Assembly: GCA_035461305.1 (NCBI GenBank)
Contig: DATHVN010000035.1
Span: forward strand, 1-32,349
DNA from: Euzebyales bacterium
Lineage (GTDB): Bacteria; Actinomycetota; Nitriliruptoria; Euzebyales; JAHELV01
Length of the DNA stretch: 32,349 bases
Direction of reading: 5' to 3'
Position 1 is the first letter of the stretch. Every line of letters begins with the position of its first letter. The position numbers and the translations under genes were made by a program. Shown here one piece after another: positions 25,525 through 32,108 of this stretch. The notes under the pieces were generated by a model. It did not search any database. It was not told where the DNA came from and was given only the letters and a program-made list of their open reading frames with translations.

Positions 25525-26646
25525 TCACGCACCACCCGCCTCGGCCCACGCCTGGCCCACAGCAGCGCCGAACGCGCCGTCGATGACCTCACGGGCGCGC
25601 TCGTCGTCGTCGGGCATCAGGTGCGTGTACACGTGCAGCGTGAACGACGCGCTCTCGTGGCCGAGGTAGTCCGCGACGGCGCGGATCGACACGCCCTCCG
25701 CGAGCAGCACCGATGCGTACGTGTGGCGCAGCGCGTGCATGCCGTTGTCCCGCGTCGGCTCGAGCCCGGCCGCCACGACGGCGGGCTTCCACACCCGGTC
25801 GTTGAAGCTGCCGCGGTTGATCGGCCCGCCGACCGTGTTCGTGAACACGAGGTCCCCGCCCTCGGCCGGGTGGACGCGCAGGTGCTCCGACACGGCCGCG
25901 GCGACGGTGTCCGACAGCGGCACGCTGCGGGTCTTCCCGCGCTTGGGCGGCGCGAACACCACGCCCTGACCAGTGATGTGCTTGACCTGCTGGCGGACGT
26001 CGAGGCGACGGCCGAGGAAGTCGACGTCGGTCACCCGCAGACCGAAAACCTCGCCCTGCCGCAGCCCCGCGCCGGACGCCACGACCGCGGTCGCGCGGTA
26101 CCTGGCCGGCATCGCCGCGACGGCTGCGGCGACCTGCTCGACCGTCCACGGCCGCACCTTCGGGCGGGTCACCTTCGGCGCGGACACGGCACGCGACCGG
26201 CACGGGTTCGTCATGATCAGCCCGTCCTCGACGGCGGCGCCGAGGATCGCCGAAAGCGTCGCCAGCAGCAGCCGCACATAGGACGGCGCGAGGTCGCGGG
26301 ACGCGCTGGCGACCCACGCCTGCACGGTCGACGGTCGGATGCCGCGCAGCTCGCCGTCGCCGAACGCCGGCAGCAGGTGCGCGTGCAACCGCGACGCGGT
26401 GCCCTCGCGGGTCTTGGCGTCGAACACCTGTGATGCGAGCCACTGCTCCGCGAACGCCGCGAACGTGACCTTGCCGGCCGCGGGGTCGATCCACCGGCCG
26501 CGGAGCTTGTCGGCCTCGACGGTCGTGAGGAACCGTTGCGCGTCGCTCTTGCGCGCGAACGACCTAGACCGCGATCGGCCGGACGGGTCGCGGTAGCGGG
26601 CTTCCCACGGCTTCGGACGTCCCGGACGCTTGCGGATCGTCGCCAT
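25525..26646 (-). CDS. Tyrosine site-specific integrase
   Basis: This 373-residue recombinase has an N-terminal arm-type DNA-binding part (PWEARYRDPSGRSRSRSFARKSDAQRFL), a SAM-like core-binding domain (about 58-150) and a catalytic domain. Catalytic residues are visible: Arg196 in GAGLRQGEVFGLR, Lys in PPKRGKTRSVPL, His304 and Arg307 in HALRHTYAS, His330 in LGHES and the nucleophile Tyr340 in HVYTHLMP. It inserts and excises the element at its att sites. The ATG at 26646 overlaps the repressor gene's stop by one base (TGATG); a GTG directly before it is possible. It points towards infA, which marks the element's left end. Confidence 0.95.
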   Translation of the reverse strand: MATIRKRPGRPKPWEARYRDPSGRSRSRSFARKSDAQRFLTTVEADKLRGRWIDPAAGKVTFAAFAEQWLASQVFDAKTREGTASRLHAHLLPAFGDGELRGIRPSTVQAWVASASRDLAPSYVRLLLATLSAILGAAVEDGLIMTNPCRSRAVSAPKVTRPKVRPWTVEQVAAAVAAMPARYRATAVVASGAGLRQGEVFGLRVTDVDFLGRRLDVRQQVKHITGQGVVFAPPKRGKTRSVPLSDTVAAAVSEHLRVHPAEGGDLVFTNTVGGPINRGSFNDRVWKPAVVAAGLEPTRDNGMHALRHTYASVLLAEGVSIRAVADYLGHESASFTLHVYTHLMPDDDERAREVIDGAFGAAVGQAWAEAGGA

Positions 26647-27065
26647 CACTCGTCCTCCGCGGCGGCGGACACGGTCGGCGCCGGAGCGGCGGCGGCCGCG
26701 TCCGCTGTGACCGCGCCGACGGCGGCGCCGCTGCGGACCACCGTCACCGGCAACGCCGTGTCGACCTCGACCGCCGTCCCCACCCGCCGGACGACGAACC
26801 CGTCACCGACCGCGTCGTCGTCCATCCCGAGCAGATACCCGGGGGATACCCCCAACGCCGCGGCGAGCACGAACACCTCGTCGACCGTGACCGACCGCCG
26901 ACGACCGGACTCGATGTTCGCGATCACGTCACGGTTGAGCTCGGGCATCCCAAGCGCGGCGCAACGCTCCGCCAACCCGGCCGCGGACAGCTTCGGAACC
27001 ATCCCGTCGCGGACCTCACGGACACGCTCGGCGACCACCCGCGACGGCGTCCTCTCCTGTGTCAT
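26646..27065 (-). CDS. XRE-family repressor-like regulator
   Basis: This 139-residue protein has a lambda-repressor-type helix-turn-helix (about 8-80): VVAERVREVRDG, LAERCAALGM, NRDVIANIESGRR and TVDEVFVLAAALGVSPGYLLG. The C-terminal part is short, hydrophobic and Ala/Pro-rich, with no autocleavage (Ser/Lys) motif seen, so a LexA-type SOS response is not indicated. It probably represses the divergent plus-strand early genes. The ATG at 27065 is eight bases from a -10-like TACGGT, so its mRNA may be nearly leaderless. It is translationally coupled to the integrase gene. Confidence 0.87.
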   Translation of the reverse strand: MTQERTPSRVVAERVREVRDGMVPKLSAAGLAERCAALGMPELNRDVIANIESGRRRSVTVDEVFVLAAALGVSPGYLLGMDDDAVGDGFVVRRVGTAVEVDTALPVTVVRSGAAVGAVTADAAAAAPAPTVSAAAEDE

Positions 27066-27162
27066 ACCGACGCACCGTACCCGCATCCTTGACATGAAGC
27101 AAGGGACGATGGCAAACTCCGGCTGTGTCACAGAAATGTAACTCATCCGACAGGGAGACACA
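27066..27162. promoter_or_regulatory. Divergent promoter/operator region of the element
   Basis: Minus-strand promoter: TTGCTT (plus 27097-27102), 17-nt spacer, TACGGT (plus 27074-27079). Plus-strand promoter: TTGACA (27089-27094), 18-nt spacer, weak CAAACT (27113-27118). The two overlap back to back. Inverted arms TGTGTC (27124-27129) and GACACA (27157-27162) end at the plus-strand ATG and could be a repressor site. The AGGGAG ribosome site for the next gene overlaps the right arm. Such a layout is usual for a lysogeny switch. All inferred from sequence pattern. Confidence 0.6.
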
Positions 27163-27360
27163 ATGAGCGCGGACACCGAGCGGCTACTGACCATCCAGGA
27201 GGTCGCCGACATGATCGCCGTGCCGGTCGCCACCCTCTACCAGTGGCGCAGCCGCGGCGGCGGACCCGTCGGCATGCGGATCGGCCGGCACGTCCGCTAC
27301 GACCCCGCCGACGTCCGCGCCTGGCTCGACCAGCGGCGCGACCCCCGGCCCGCGGCGTGA
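27163..27360 (+). CDS. AlpA/excisionase-like helix-turn-helix protein
   Basis: This 65-residue protein is a stand-alone MerR-type winged helix-turn-helix: RLLTIQEVADMIAVPVATLYQWRSRGGGPVGMRIGRHVRYDPADVRAWLDQRR. The full domain matches the HTH_17 / excisionase family found in phages, satellites and integrative elements. It may act as an excisionase with the integrase or as an early activator like AlpA. It is the first plus-strand gene after the divergent promoter. AGGGAG lies five bases before its ATG. Confidence 0.88.
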   Translation: MSADTERLLTIQEVADMIAVPVATLYQWRSRGGGPVGMRIGRHVRYDPADVRAWLDQRRDPRPAA

Positions 27361-27375
27361 CCCCGTACACGACAA

Positions 27376-27401
27376 CGGCCCCGCCGAGGAACGCGGGGCC
27401 G
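27376..27401 (+). terminator. GC-rich hairpin between HTH gene and prim-pol
   Basis: CGGCCCCGC (27376-27384) pairs perfectly with GCGGGGCCG (27393-27401) around an 8-nt loop. There is no T-run after it, so it is either a weak terminator, an attenuator controlling prim-pol expression, or an mRNA processing site. It lies 31 bases before the prim-pol ATG. Confidence 0.55.
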
Positions 27402-27432
27402 AGGTCAAATCTCCGCAGGCAGTGGAGACGTG

Positions 27433-28311
27433 ATGCATCGCAAGCGTACCCGGACTGACGGCGCGGCCGCGCTACATGACGCGGCCGTGGACTACGCCGC
27501 GGCTGGCTGGCAGGTCTTCCCGCTCTCCACCCGCGGCGGACGCAAAGCGCCATTGTTTCCATCCCCGCACGACGGACCGGGCCACGGATGCCATGGCCAG
27601 TGCGGCCGCCTGGGACACGGCTTCTACGACGCGACCAGCGACCCCGACACGGTGTCGCAGTGGTGGACGCGCCACCCGAACGCGGTCATCGGCGGCCGCA
27701 TCGCGCATCACCTGCTCGTCCTCGACGTCGACCGCCACGGCGGCGGCGAAGACACCCTCCAGTTCTTCGAGGCCGCCTACCACCCGCTGCCCGCCACGCT
27801 CACCTGCTACTCAGGGCGGGGCGACGGCGGCCGGCACCTGTACTGGCTGCGCCCGCCGACCCCCGGGTGGCGGCTGTCCGGCGCGAAACTCCGGCCCGGC
27901 ATCGACCTGATCCACCACACGCTGCGCTACGTGGTGCTGCCACCGTCGTCGCACCCGAAGACCGGGCAGCCGTACTGGTGGGACGACCCCACCGTCACGC
28001 CGGCCGAACCGCCCGCGTGGCTCGCAGCGCTCGTCACACCCCCACGCTCCCAACCGGTGTCGACCTTCACCCGCACCGCGTCGAACGGCGTAGCCGCCCT
28101 CGTGGGCCACGTGCGGCGCCTGTCACCGGAGGAGGGCACCGGCCGGCACGACACGGTGCTGTGGGCGCTGTGCGAGGCATACGAGGCCGGCGCCGGCGAA
28201 GCGGACATCGAGGCGATCTGCCAGGCCGCCGTGTCGGTCGGCAAGCCACGCCACGAGGTAGACGCGATGCGCGCCTGGGCGGCCGCCAAGTTCGTCGGAG
28301 GTACGCCGTGA
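27433..28311 (+). CDS. Bifunctional DNA primase/polymerase (prim-pol)
   Basis: This 292-residue protein has an archaeo-eukaryotic-type prim-pol domain. Motif I is LLVLDVDRHGG (Asp98, Asp100), motif II SGRGDGGRHLYW (127-138) and RYVVLPPSSHPKTGQPYWW matches the third conserved region. Early residues QVFPLSTRGGRKAP are the family's usual opening. A cluster HGCHGQCGRLGHG (51-63) could bind zinc. The C-terminal 70 residues are helical. It should synthesise primers for the element's replication. GGAG lies five bases before the ATG at 27433. The helicase gene overlaps its end by GTGA, so the two form one replication module. Confidence 0.9.
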   Translation: MHRKRTRTDGAAALHDAAVDYAAAGWQVFPLSTRGGRKAPLFPSPHDGPGHGCHGQCGRLGHGFYDATSDPDTVSQWWTRHPNAVIGGRIAHHLLVLDVDRHGGGEDTLQFFEAAYHPLPATLTCYSGRGDGGRHLYWLRPPTPGWRLSGAKLRPGIDLIHHTLRYVVLPPSSHPKTGQPYWWDDPTVTPAEPPAWLAALVTPPRSQPVSTFTRTASNGVAALVGHVRRLSPEEGTGRHDTVLWALCEAYEAGAGEADIEAICQAAVSVGKPRHEVDAMRAWAAAKFVGGTP

Positions 28312-29726
28312 CCGACGTGCCACCCGTGCCGGCACCGTCCGACCGTCACCTCCACGCCGTCGTCGACGAGCCCGACCCGCTGCCCCGCGAACCGTGGACC
28401 GAATTGGGCTACGCGCACCGGCTGATCTGCGTCTACGGCGACCGGCTCCGCTACGTGCCCACATGGCGCCGATGGCTCGTGTGGGACGGCACCCGCTGGG
28501 TGCACGACACCACCGGCCAAGTCGCCCGCTGGATGAAGATCACCGCGAGGCGGCTCACCAATGCCGCCTACGACATCAAGGATGCCGACAAGCGCCGCGC
28601 TGCATTGCGGACGGCGCGACGCGGAGAATCATCCGCCGGCGTCAACGGCGCGCTCGCCTTGGCCAGCACCGAGGACGGCGTCGCCATCGCCCCTGACCAG
28701 CTCGACGCCGACCCGTTCCTGCTCAACTGCGTCAACGGGACGCTCGACCTGCGCACGATGGAGCTACGCGACCACGACCCCGCCGACCTGCTCACCAAGA
28801 TCACGGGCGCCGCATACCGCCCGGACACCAAGGGCACCAAGTTCGCCGCGTTCCTCGCGAAGGTCCAGCCCAAGGAGGACATGCGGAAGTTCCTCGCGCG
28901 GCTCATCGGGCACGCGCTCGAGGGCCGGGTGGTCGAGCACTTGCTGCCGATCTTCCACGGGTCCGGCGGCAACGGCAAAGGCACGTTCGTCGAGGCCACC
29001 CTGTACGCGCTGGGTGACTACGCCGACGCTGCAGACCCCGACCTACTGACCGCTCGTACGTTCGACGCGCATCCCACCGGCGTTGCTGATCTGTTCGGCC
29101 GCCGCCTGGCGGTGCTCCACGAGAGCGACCAAGGCCGCCAGCTCGCCGAGGGCACCGTGAAGCGGTTGACCGGCGGCGACCGGGTCAAGGCCCGCCGGAT
29201 GCGCGAGGACTTCTGGCACTTCAACCCGTCCCACACGTTCCTGATGCTGACGAACCACAAGCCGATCGTCACCGGCACCGACGAGGGCATCTGGCGTCGC
29301 ATCCGGCTCGTCCCCTGGGACGTCGTCATCCCCACCGAGGAGCAGGACACCGAGCTAGGCGACGCACTGCGGCTCGAGGCGGACGCCGTGCTCGCGTGGC
29401 TGGTCGACGGCTACCGCGACTGGCGCGACCACGGACTCAACGACCCGAAGGTCGTCACTGACGCCACCGATGCCTACCGCACCGAGTCCGATGCGGTCGG
29501 TCGGTTCCTCGAGGACCGGTGTCTACTCAAGGACACGTGCACAGTGCGGTCGTCGGTTCTGTTCGCCGCATGGCAGCGGTGGGCCGACCGGGAAGGCATG
29601 ACCGACCCGAAGACAAATAAGGCGTTCTCCGCCGTGCTCGAGAACCGCGGTCACGACAAGAACCGGACGAACGCCGGGGCAGTGTGGCAAGGGATAGGTC
29701 TCGTGGTCGAGGATGACGCTCCATGA
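28308..29726 (+). CDS. P4-type phage/plasmid replicative helicase (SF3, D5-like)
   Basis: This 472-residue protein has the D5_N region (LLNCVNGTLDLRT, 138-150) and a superfamily 3 helicase domain. Walker A is GSGGNGKGT (218-226). The Walker B region is LAVLHESDQG (267-276), with Glu-Ser where Asp-Glu or Glu-Glu is common. The sensor-like motif is FLMLTNHKP (311-319) and GIWRRIRLVPW (327-337) gives the arginine finger. A C-terminal DUF-like tail contains RTESDAVGRFLEDRC. In P4 and satellites this helicase opens the origin, and here an iteron array lies just downstream. The start GTG is inside the prim-pol stop codon. Confidence 0.92.
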   Translation: MTDVPPVPAPSDRHLHAVVDEPDPLPREPWTELGYAHRLICVYGDRLRYVPTWRRWLVWDGTRWVHDTTGQVARWMKITARRLTNAAYDIKDADKRRAALRTARRGESSAGVNGALALASTEDGVAIAPDQLDADPFLLNCVNGTLDLRTMELRDHDPADLLTKITGAAYRPDTKGTKFAAFLAKVQPKEDMRKFLARLIGHALEGRVVEHLLPIFHGSGGNGKGTFVEATLYALGDYADAADPDLLTARTFDAHPTGVADLFGRRLAVLHESDQGRQLAEGTVKRLTGGDRVKARRMREDFWHFNPSHTFLMLTNHKPIVTGTDEGIWRRIRLVPWDVVIPTEEQDTELGDALRLEADAVLAWLVDGYRDWRDHGLNDPKVVTDATDAYRTESDAVGRFLEDRCLLKDTCTVRSSVLFAAWQRWADREGMTDPKTNKAFSAVLENRGHDKNRTNAGAVWQGIGLVVEDDAP

Positions 29727-29755
29727 TTGCCGCAATACGCACGGTAGGAAAAGTG

Positions 29756-29856
29756 GTGACGGTGACGGGTGTGACGGTCTATCACCTTTGCGCCCACACG
29801 CGTAGAGAACAAAGCTCTAGACCCGTCACACCCGTCACACTCGTCACACCCGTCAC
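29756..29856. repeat. Iteron array in both orientations; candidate replication origin
   Basis: Right side: four 9-bp units at 29821, 29830, 29839 and 29848, three ACCCGTCAC and one ACTCGTCAC. Left side: the reverse complement, GTGACGGGT at 29762-29770 and GTGACGGTC at 29771-29779, with a partial GTGACG at 29756. The two sets form an inverted repeat of about 20 bp (29761-29781 and 29818-29838, one extra base). The central 40 bases are less GC-rich and hold a hairpin TAGAG-N7-CTCTA (29803-29819). It sits between the helicase gene and the next gene. The origin role is inference. Confidence 0.72.
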
Positions 29857-29877
29857 CCTCGACACACGGGTGTACGC

Positions 29878-30426
29878 ATGAACCGCGCCGACCGTCGCCG
29901 CCTCGCACGCAAAGTCCGGCGCGTCGCCGCTGGCACCGACACCCTCACCCGGTCCGAGCGTCACCAGCTCAACGCCGTGCTGCGTGAGGCGAGCGCGACG
30001 CTGCCCGTCCACATCCGCGACCAGGCCGACGCCGCCGTCGAGCAGATCGCCGCCGGCACGCGAGCGATCATCGACGAGTTCGGGTTCACACCTGCCCACA
30101 CCCGTAGCCCCAAGCTCACCAGGCCGATCGACCGGGTCATCACCCGGATGCTGACCGGCGACTGCCGGACCTGCCGGCACGTGACCGCCACCGCGCCCCA
30201 GCCGCTGTCCGTGTGCCTGTGGGATGACCCGCCGGTGTTCCGGTGCCGTCGCTGCATCCCCGACGACGCCGCCCTCACCGACGAGGAGGATCGCACGTGC
30301 GATCTGTGCCGTGTGGACACTGCGGGCGACGGGATCTTCCCGGCGTTCACGACGGTCGGCGCGATAACCATCGCCTATGGCGCCTGCCACGACTGCCACG
30401 ACGAGATCGAGGAGGCCGCAGCGTGA
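29878..30426 (+). CDS. Cys-rich zinc-binding protein of unknown function
   Basis: This 182-residue protein has a basic, helical N-terminus (MNRADRRRLARKVRRVAAG) and a second half with several CxxC pairs: Cys96/Cys99, Cys123/Cys126, Cys141/Cys144 and Cys170/Cys173, plus Cys113. That suggests two or more zinc sites. I do not recognise the family. It may bind nucleic acid, or be a small regulator of the element. It starts directly after the iteron array, and no good ribosome site precedes it. The next small gene overlaps its stop by GTGA. Confidence 0.7.
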   Translation: MNRADRRRLARKVRRVAAGTDTLTRSERHQLNAVLREASATLPVHIRDQADAAVEQIAAGTRAIIDEFGFTPAHTRSPKLTRPIDRVITRMLTGDCRTCRHVTATAPQPLSVCLWDDPPVFRCRRCIPDDAALTDEEDRTCDLCRVDTAGDGIFPAFTTVGAITIAYGACHDCHDEIEEAAA

Positions 30427-30674
30427 CCTCGACACCGCCCGCATGGATCACCCGGCTCCACCAAGCCGAAGCCCGCCGCGGCGAACGGTGCCGACGGTGC
30501 GGCCACCGCAAGGTGATCGACACCGAACAGGGTCCGCACTGCGCACAGCACGCCGCTTCCACCGCCGATCGTGCGCCGCGAACACGACGATCACGACCTC
30601 GAGCACGACGAGGACGGACTCGATGCCGCATAAGCCCATGTCGGTGTGTGCCCAGCCGGGCTGTCCGACCCTGA
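30423..30674 (+). CDS. Small Cys-rich ORF
   Basis: This 83-residue frame opens at a GTG inside the stop of the previous gene (GTGA). The first 45 residues look like a protein: TPPAWITRLHQAEARRGERCRRCGHRKVIDTEQGPHCAQHAA, with CxxC and CxxH as a zinc knuckle. After that the frame is Arg-rich and lower in quality, and it overlaps the HNH gene by 52 nt. It is either a real small zinc protein or a frame whose end is coincidental. Confidence 0.45.
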   Translation: MTSTPPAWITRLHQAEARRGERCRRCGHRKVIDTEQGPHCAQHAASTADRAPRTRRSRPRARRGRTRCRISPCRCVPSRAVRP

Positions 30675-30991
30675 CCCGCTCGGCCCGCTGCGACGAGCAC
30701 AAGCCGACTGACGACCGGCCGTCCGCGCACCGCCGGGGCTACGACCGGGCGCATCGACGTCGCCGCGAACACACCCCGCGCACACCGTGCGTCGACTGCG
30801 GCCAGCCATGGCAGCCAGGCATGCACCTGGACCACGTCGACGGCAACGTGCGCAACAACGACCCGGCCAACCTCGTGTGGAGAGACGCGTCGTGTCACGC
30901 GATCAAGACAGCCGCCCGGGACGGGTCGTTCGGCCGGCCACGGGTCAACCGACGAGACGACGACCCGCCGCCCGGCCCGGTGTTCGCATGA
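30623..30991 (+). CDS. HNH endonuclease
   Basis: This 122-residue protein has an N-terminal zinc knuckle (CAQPGCPTLTRSARCDEH) and an HNH nuclease domain: CVDCGQPWQPGMHLDHVDGNVRNNDPANLVWRDASCHAIKT. The His-Asp pair in LDHVDG, the Asn in NDPANLVW and the final CHAIKT His match the family. Phage HNH enzymes next to terminase genes assist cutting of packaged DNA at cos sites. Here the small terminase gene follows by 143 nt. The ATG at 30623 has GAGG nine bases upstream; ATG at 30638 is a second option. Confidence 0.85.
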   Translation: MPHKPMSVCAQPGCPTLTRSARCDEHKPTDDRPSAHRRGYDRAHRRRREHTPRTPCVDCGQPWQPGMHLDHVDGNVRNNDPANLVWRDASCHAIKTAARDGSFGRPRVNRRDDDPPPGPVFA

Positions 30992-31134
30992 CCGGGGGCG
31001 GGGCGAAATCTTCACGGCGCGTCGTCGGAGACCGGGCGGGCAAGTCCGCGCATGGTCGGCCAGTGCCTACGCTCCAGTTTCGGCCCTTGTGCCTACGTGA
31101 AAATGTCTCAGATCCCCGCCAGATCGGAGAAATC
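30992..31134. other. Intergenic region between HNH and small terminase genes
   Basis: These 143 bases hold a 9-bp direct repeat GTGCCTACG at 31063-31071 and 31089-31097, and a G-rich stretch right after the HNH stop codon. A packaging (cos) site is often found here in HNH-terS phages, so this is a candidate location, though the sequence does not prove it. An in-frame ATG at 30988 would extend the terminase across the region, but its residues look non-coding. Confidence 0.4.
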
Positions 31135-31527
31135 GTGACCAGGTCGTCCCAGCCGTCCCCGCCGTCGAACCTAACGCGTCAGGGCCGGGCTCTGTGGCGC
31201 AAGGTGACCGGAGCCTACGAGTTGGAGGACCACGAACTGGTGCTGCTGGCGCAGGCGTGCCACACCGTGGACGTGATCGACCAGCTCGAGACGGCCATCG
31301 CGAACGACGGGGTGATCGCTGAGGGGTCCCGCGGTCAGAAGGTGACGCATCCGGCCGTCGACGAGATACGCCTACAGCGGGTGACTTTGGCGCGGTTGCT
31401 GGCCGCCCTGGCGTTGCCGGACAGTGAGGGTGGCCGGACGGTCGCGACGGGCTATCAGGGCCGGTCTGCGGCAGGCCACCGGCAGCGGTGGGCGAACGTC
31501 AGGGAGATGAAGCGCAGTGGCGCGTAG
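31135..31527 (+). CDS. P27-family small terminase subunit
   Basis: This 130-residue protein matches the P27 family: SNLTRQGRALWRKVTGAYELEDHELVLLAQACHTVDVIDQLETAIANDGVIAEGSRGQKVTHPAVDEIRLQRVTLARLLAALALP. Small terminases form rings that bind the cos or pac site and feed DNA to the large subunit. The GTG at 31135 has GGAG five bases upstream and gives the usual family length of about 100-150 residues. The large terminase is not the next gene, which is unusual; it may lie beyond the window. Confidence 0.9.
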   Translation: MTRSSQPSPPSNLTRQGRALWRKVTGAYELEDHELVLLAQACHTVDVIDQLETAIANDGVIAEGSRGQKVTHPAVDEIRLQRVTLARLLAALALPDSEGGRTVATGYQGRSAAGHRQRWANVREMKRSGA

Positions 31528-31612
31528 ACGGCCTCCGCCGCCACCAGCGGACGCCGAGGAGCAGCGTCTGGTCGACCAGCTCGCGCGGGCGGAGCGGCTA
31601 GCGCGGCAGTAA
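31517..31612 (+). CDS. Tiny ORF, 31 residues, doubtful
   Basis: A GTG overlapping the terminase end opens a 31-residue frame, MARRRPPPPPADAEEQRLVDQLARAERLARQ, ending in TAA. The last 18 residues would be an amphipathic helix. The beginning (TGGCGCGTAGACG) is repeated exactly at the start of the gene at 31716. It could be a small phage protein or a relic of a duplicated gene start. Length alone gives little support. Confidence 0.3.
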   Translation: MARRRPPPPPADAEEQRLVDQLARAERLARQ

Positions 31613-31715
31613 ACGGTATCGATCGACGGCGGCACCGACGACGTGTTCGGCGACCGGGCGCGGTGGTTGCGCGGCCGCCTCGTAGCGCTGCGGCGCTGTC
31701 GTGCGTGGGTGGATG

Positions 31716-32108
31716 ATGGCGCGTAGACGCGGCCCCGGCCGGTGGTCTGAGGACCAGTACGACGAATTAGGCGTCGGCAGATTCTTCGATTCGGGTCGGT
31801 GGCGTAGCCGCTGCACCGTCGAACAGTGGTGTCCGCAGTGTTCGAACGGCTGGTGGTGCGGGTCGTTTTTCGCTGATCGCGACGAGCAGGAGGAGGCGTA
31901 CTGGGATCTCAGGGACCGGTTGATGGCCGATGAGCTGTTGACGAATCGGCCGTGGAGCTGGTGGGAGTTCGAGGCGGCCGCTCATTGCCGTCATGCGCCG
32001 CGCTGCGCGGTCCCTGACGGCTCCCGCGAGCGGGACCGGTGGTTGGACTACCACGGTCTGCTGACCGCGCGTGAGCGCGCTTTGAAGGCGCAGGTCGCTG
32101 ATGGGTGA
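31716..32108 (+). CDS. Trp/Cys-rich protein of unknown function
   Basis: This 130-residue protein starts MARRRGPGRWSEDQYDELG. It has CTVEQWCPQCSNGWWCGSFF as a Cys/Trp cluster, an acidic helical middle (DRDEQEEAYWDLRDRLMADELL), WSWWEFEAAAHCRHAPRCAVPDGS with further Cys/His, and a helical end. The Cys and His spacing suggests zinc binding. I do not recognise the family. Codons such as TTG, GAT and TTT are more frequent than in the chromosomal genes. The ATG at 31713 directly before is an alternative start. It overlaps the next frame by eight bases. Confidence 0.65.
   Translation: MARRRGPGRWSEDQYDELGVGRFFDSGRWRSRCTVEQWCPQCSNGWWCGSFFADRDEQEEAYWDLRDRLMADELLTNRPWSWWEFEAAAHCRHAPRCAVPDGSRERDRWLDYHGLLTARERALKAQVADG

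Noticed and set aside
29756-29856. Inverted repeat as a simple rho-independent terminator of the helicase gene
   Set aside because: The arms are separated by about 36 bases, consist of repeated 9-mers and have no T-run. An iteron array fits better, though transcription effects are not excluded.
30787-31134. Long N-terminal extension of the small terminase
   Set aside because: The upstream part overlaps the HNH gene in another frame and lacks similarity; the GTG at 31135 has a good ribosome site and gives the family's length.
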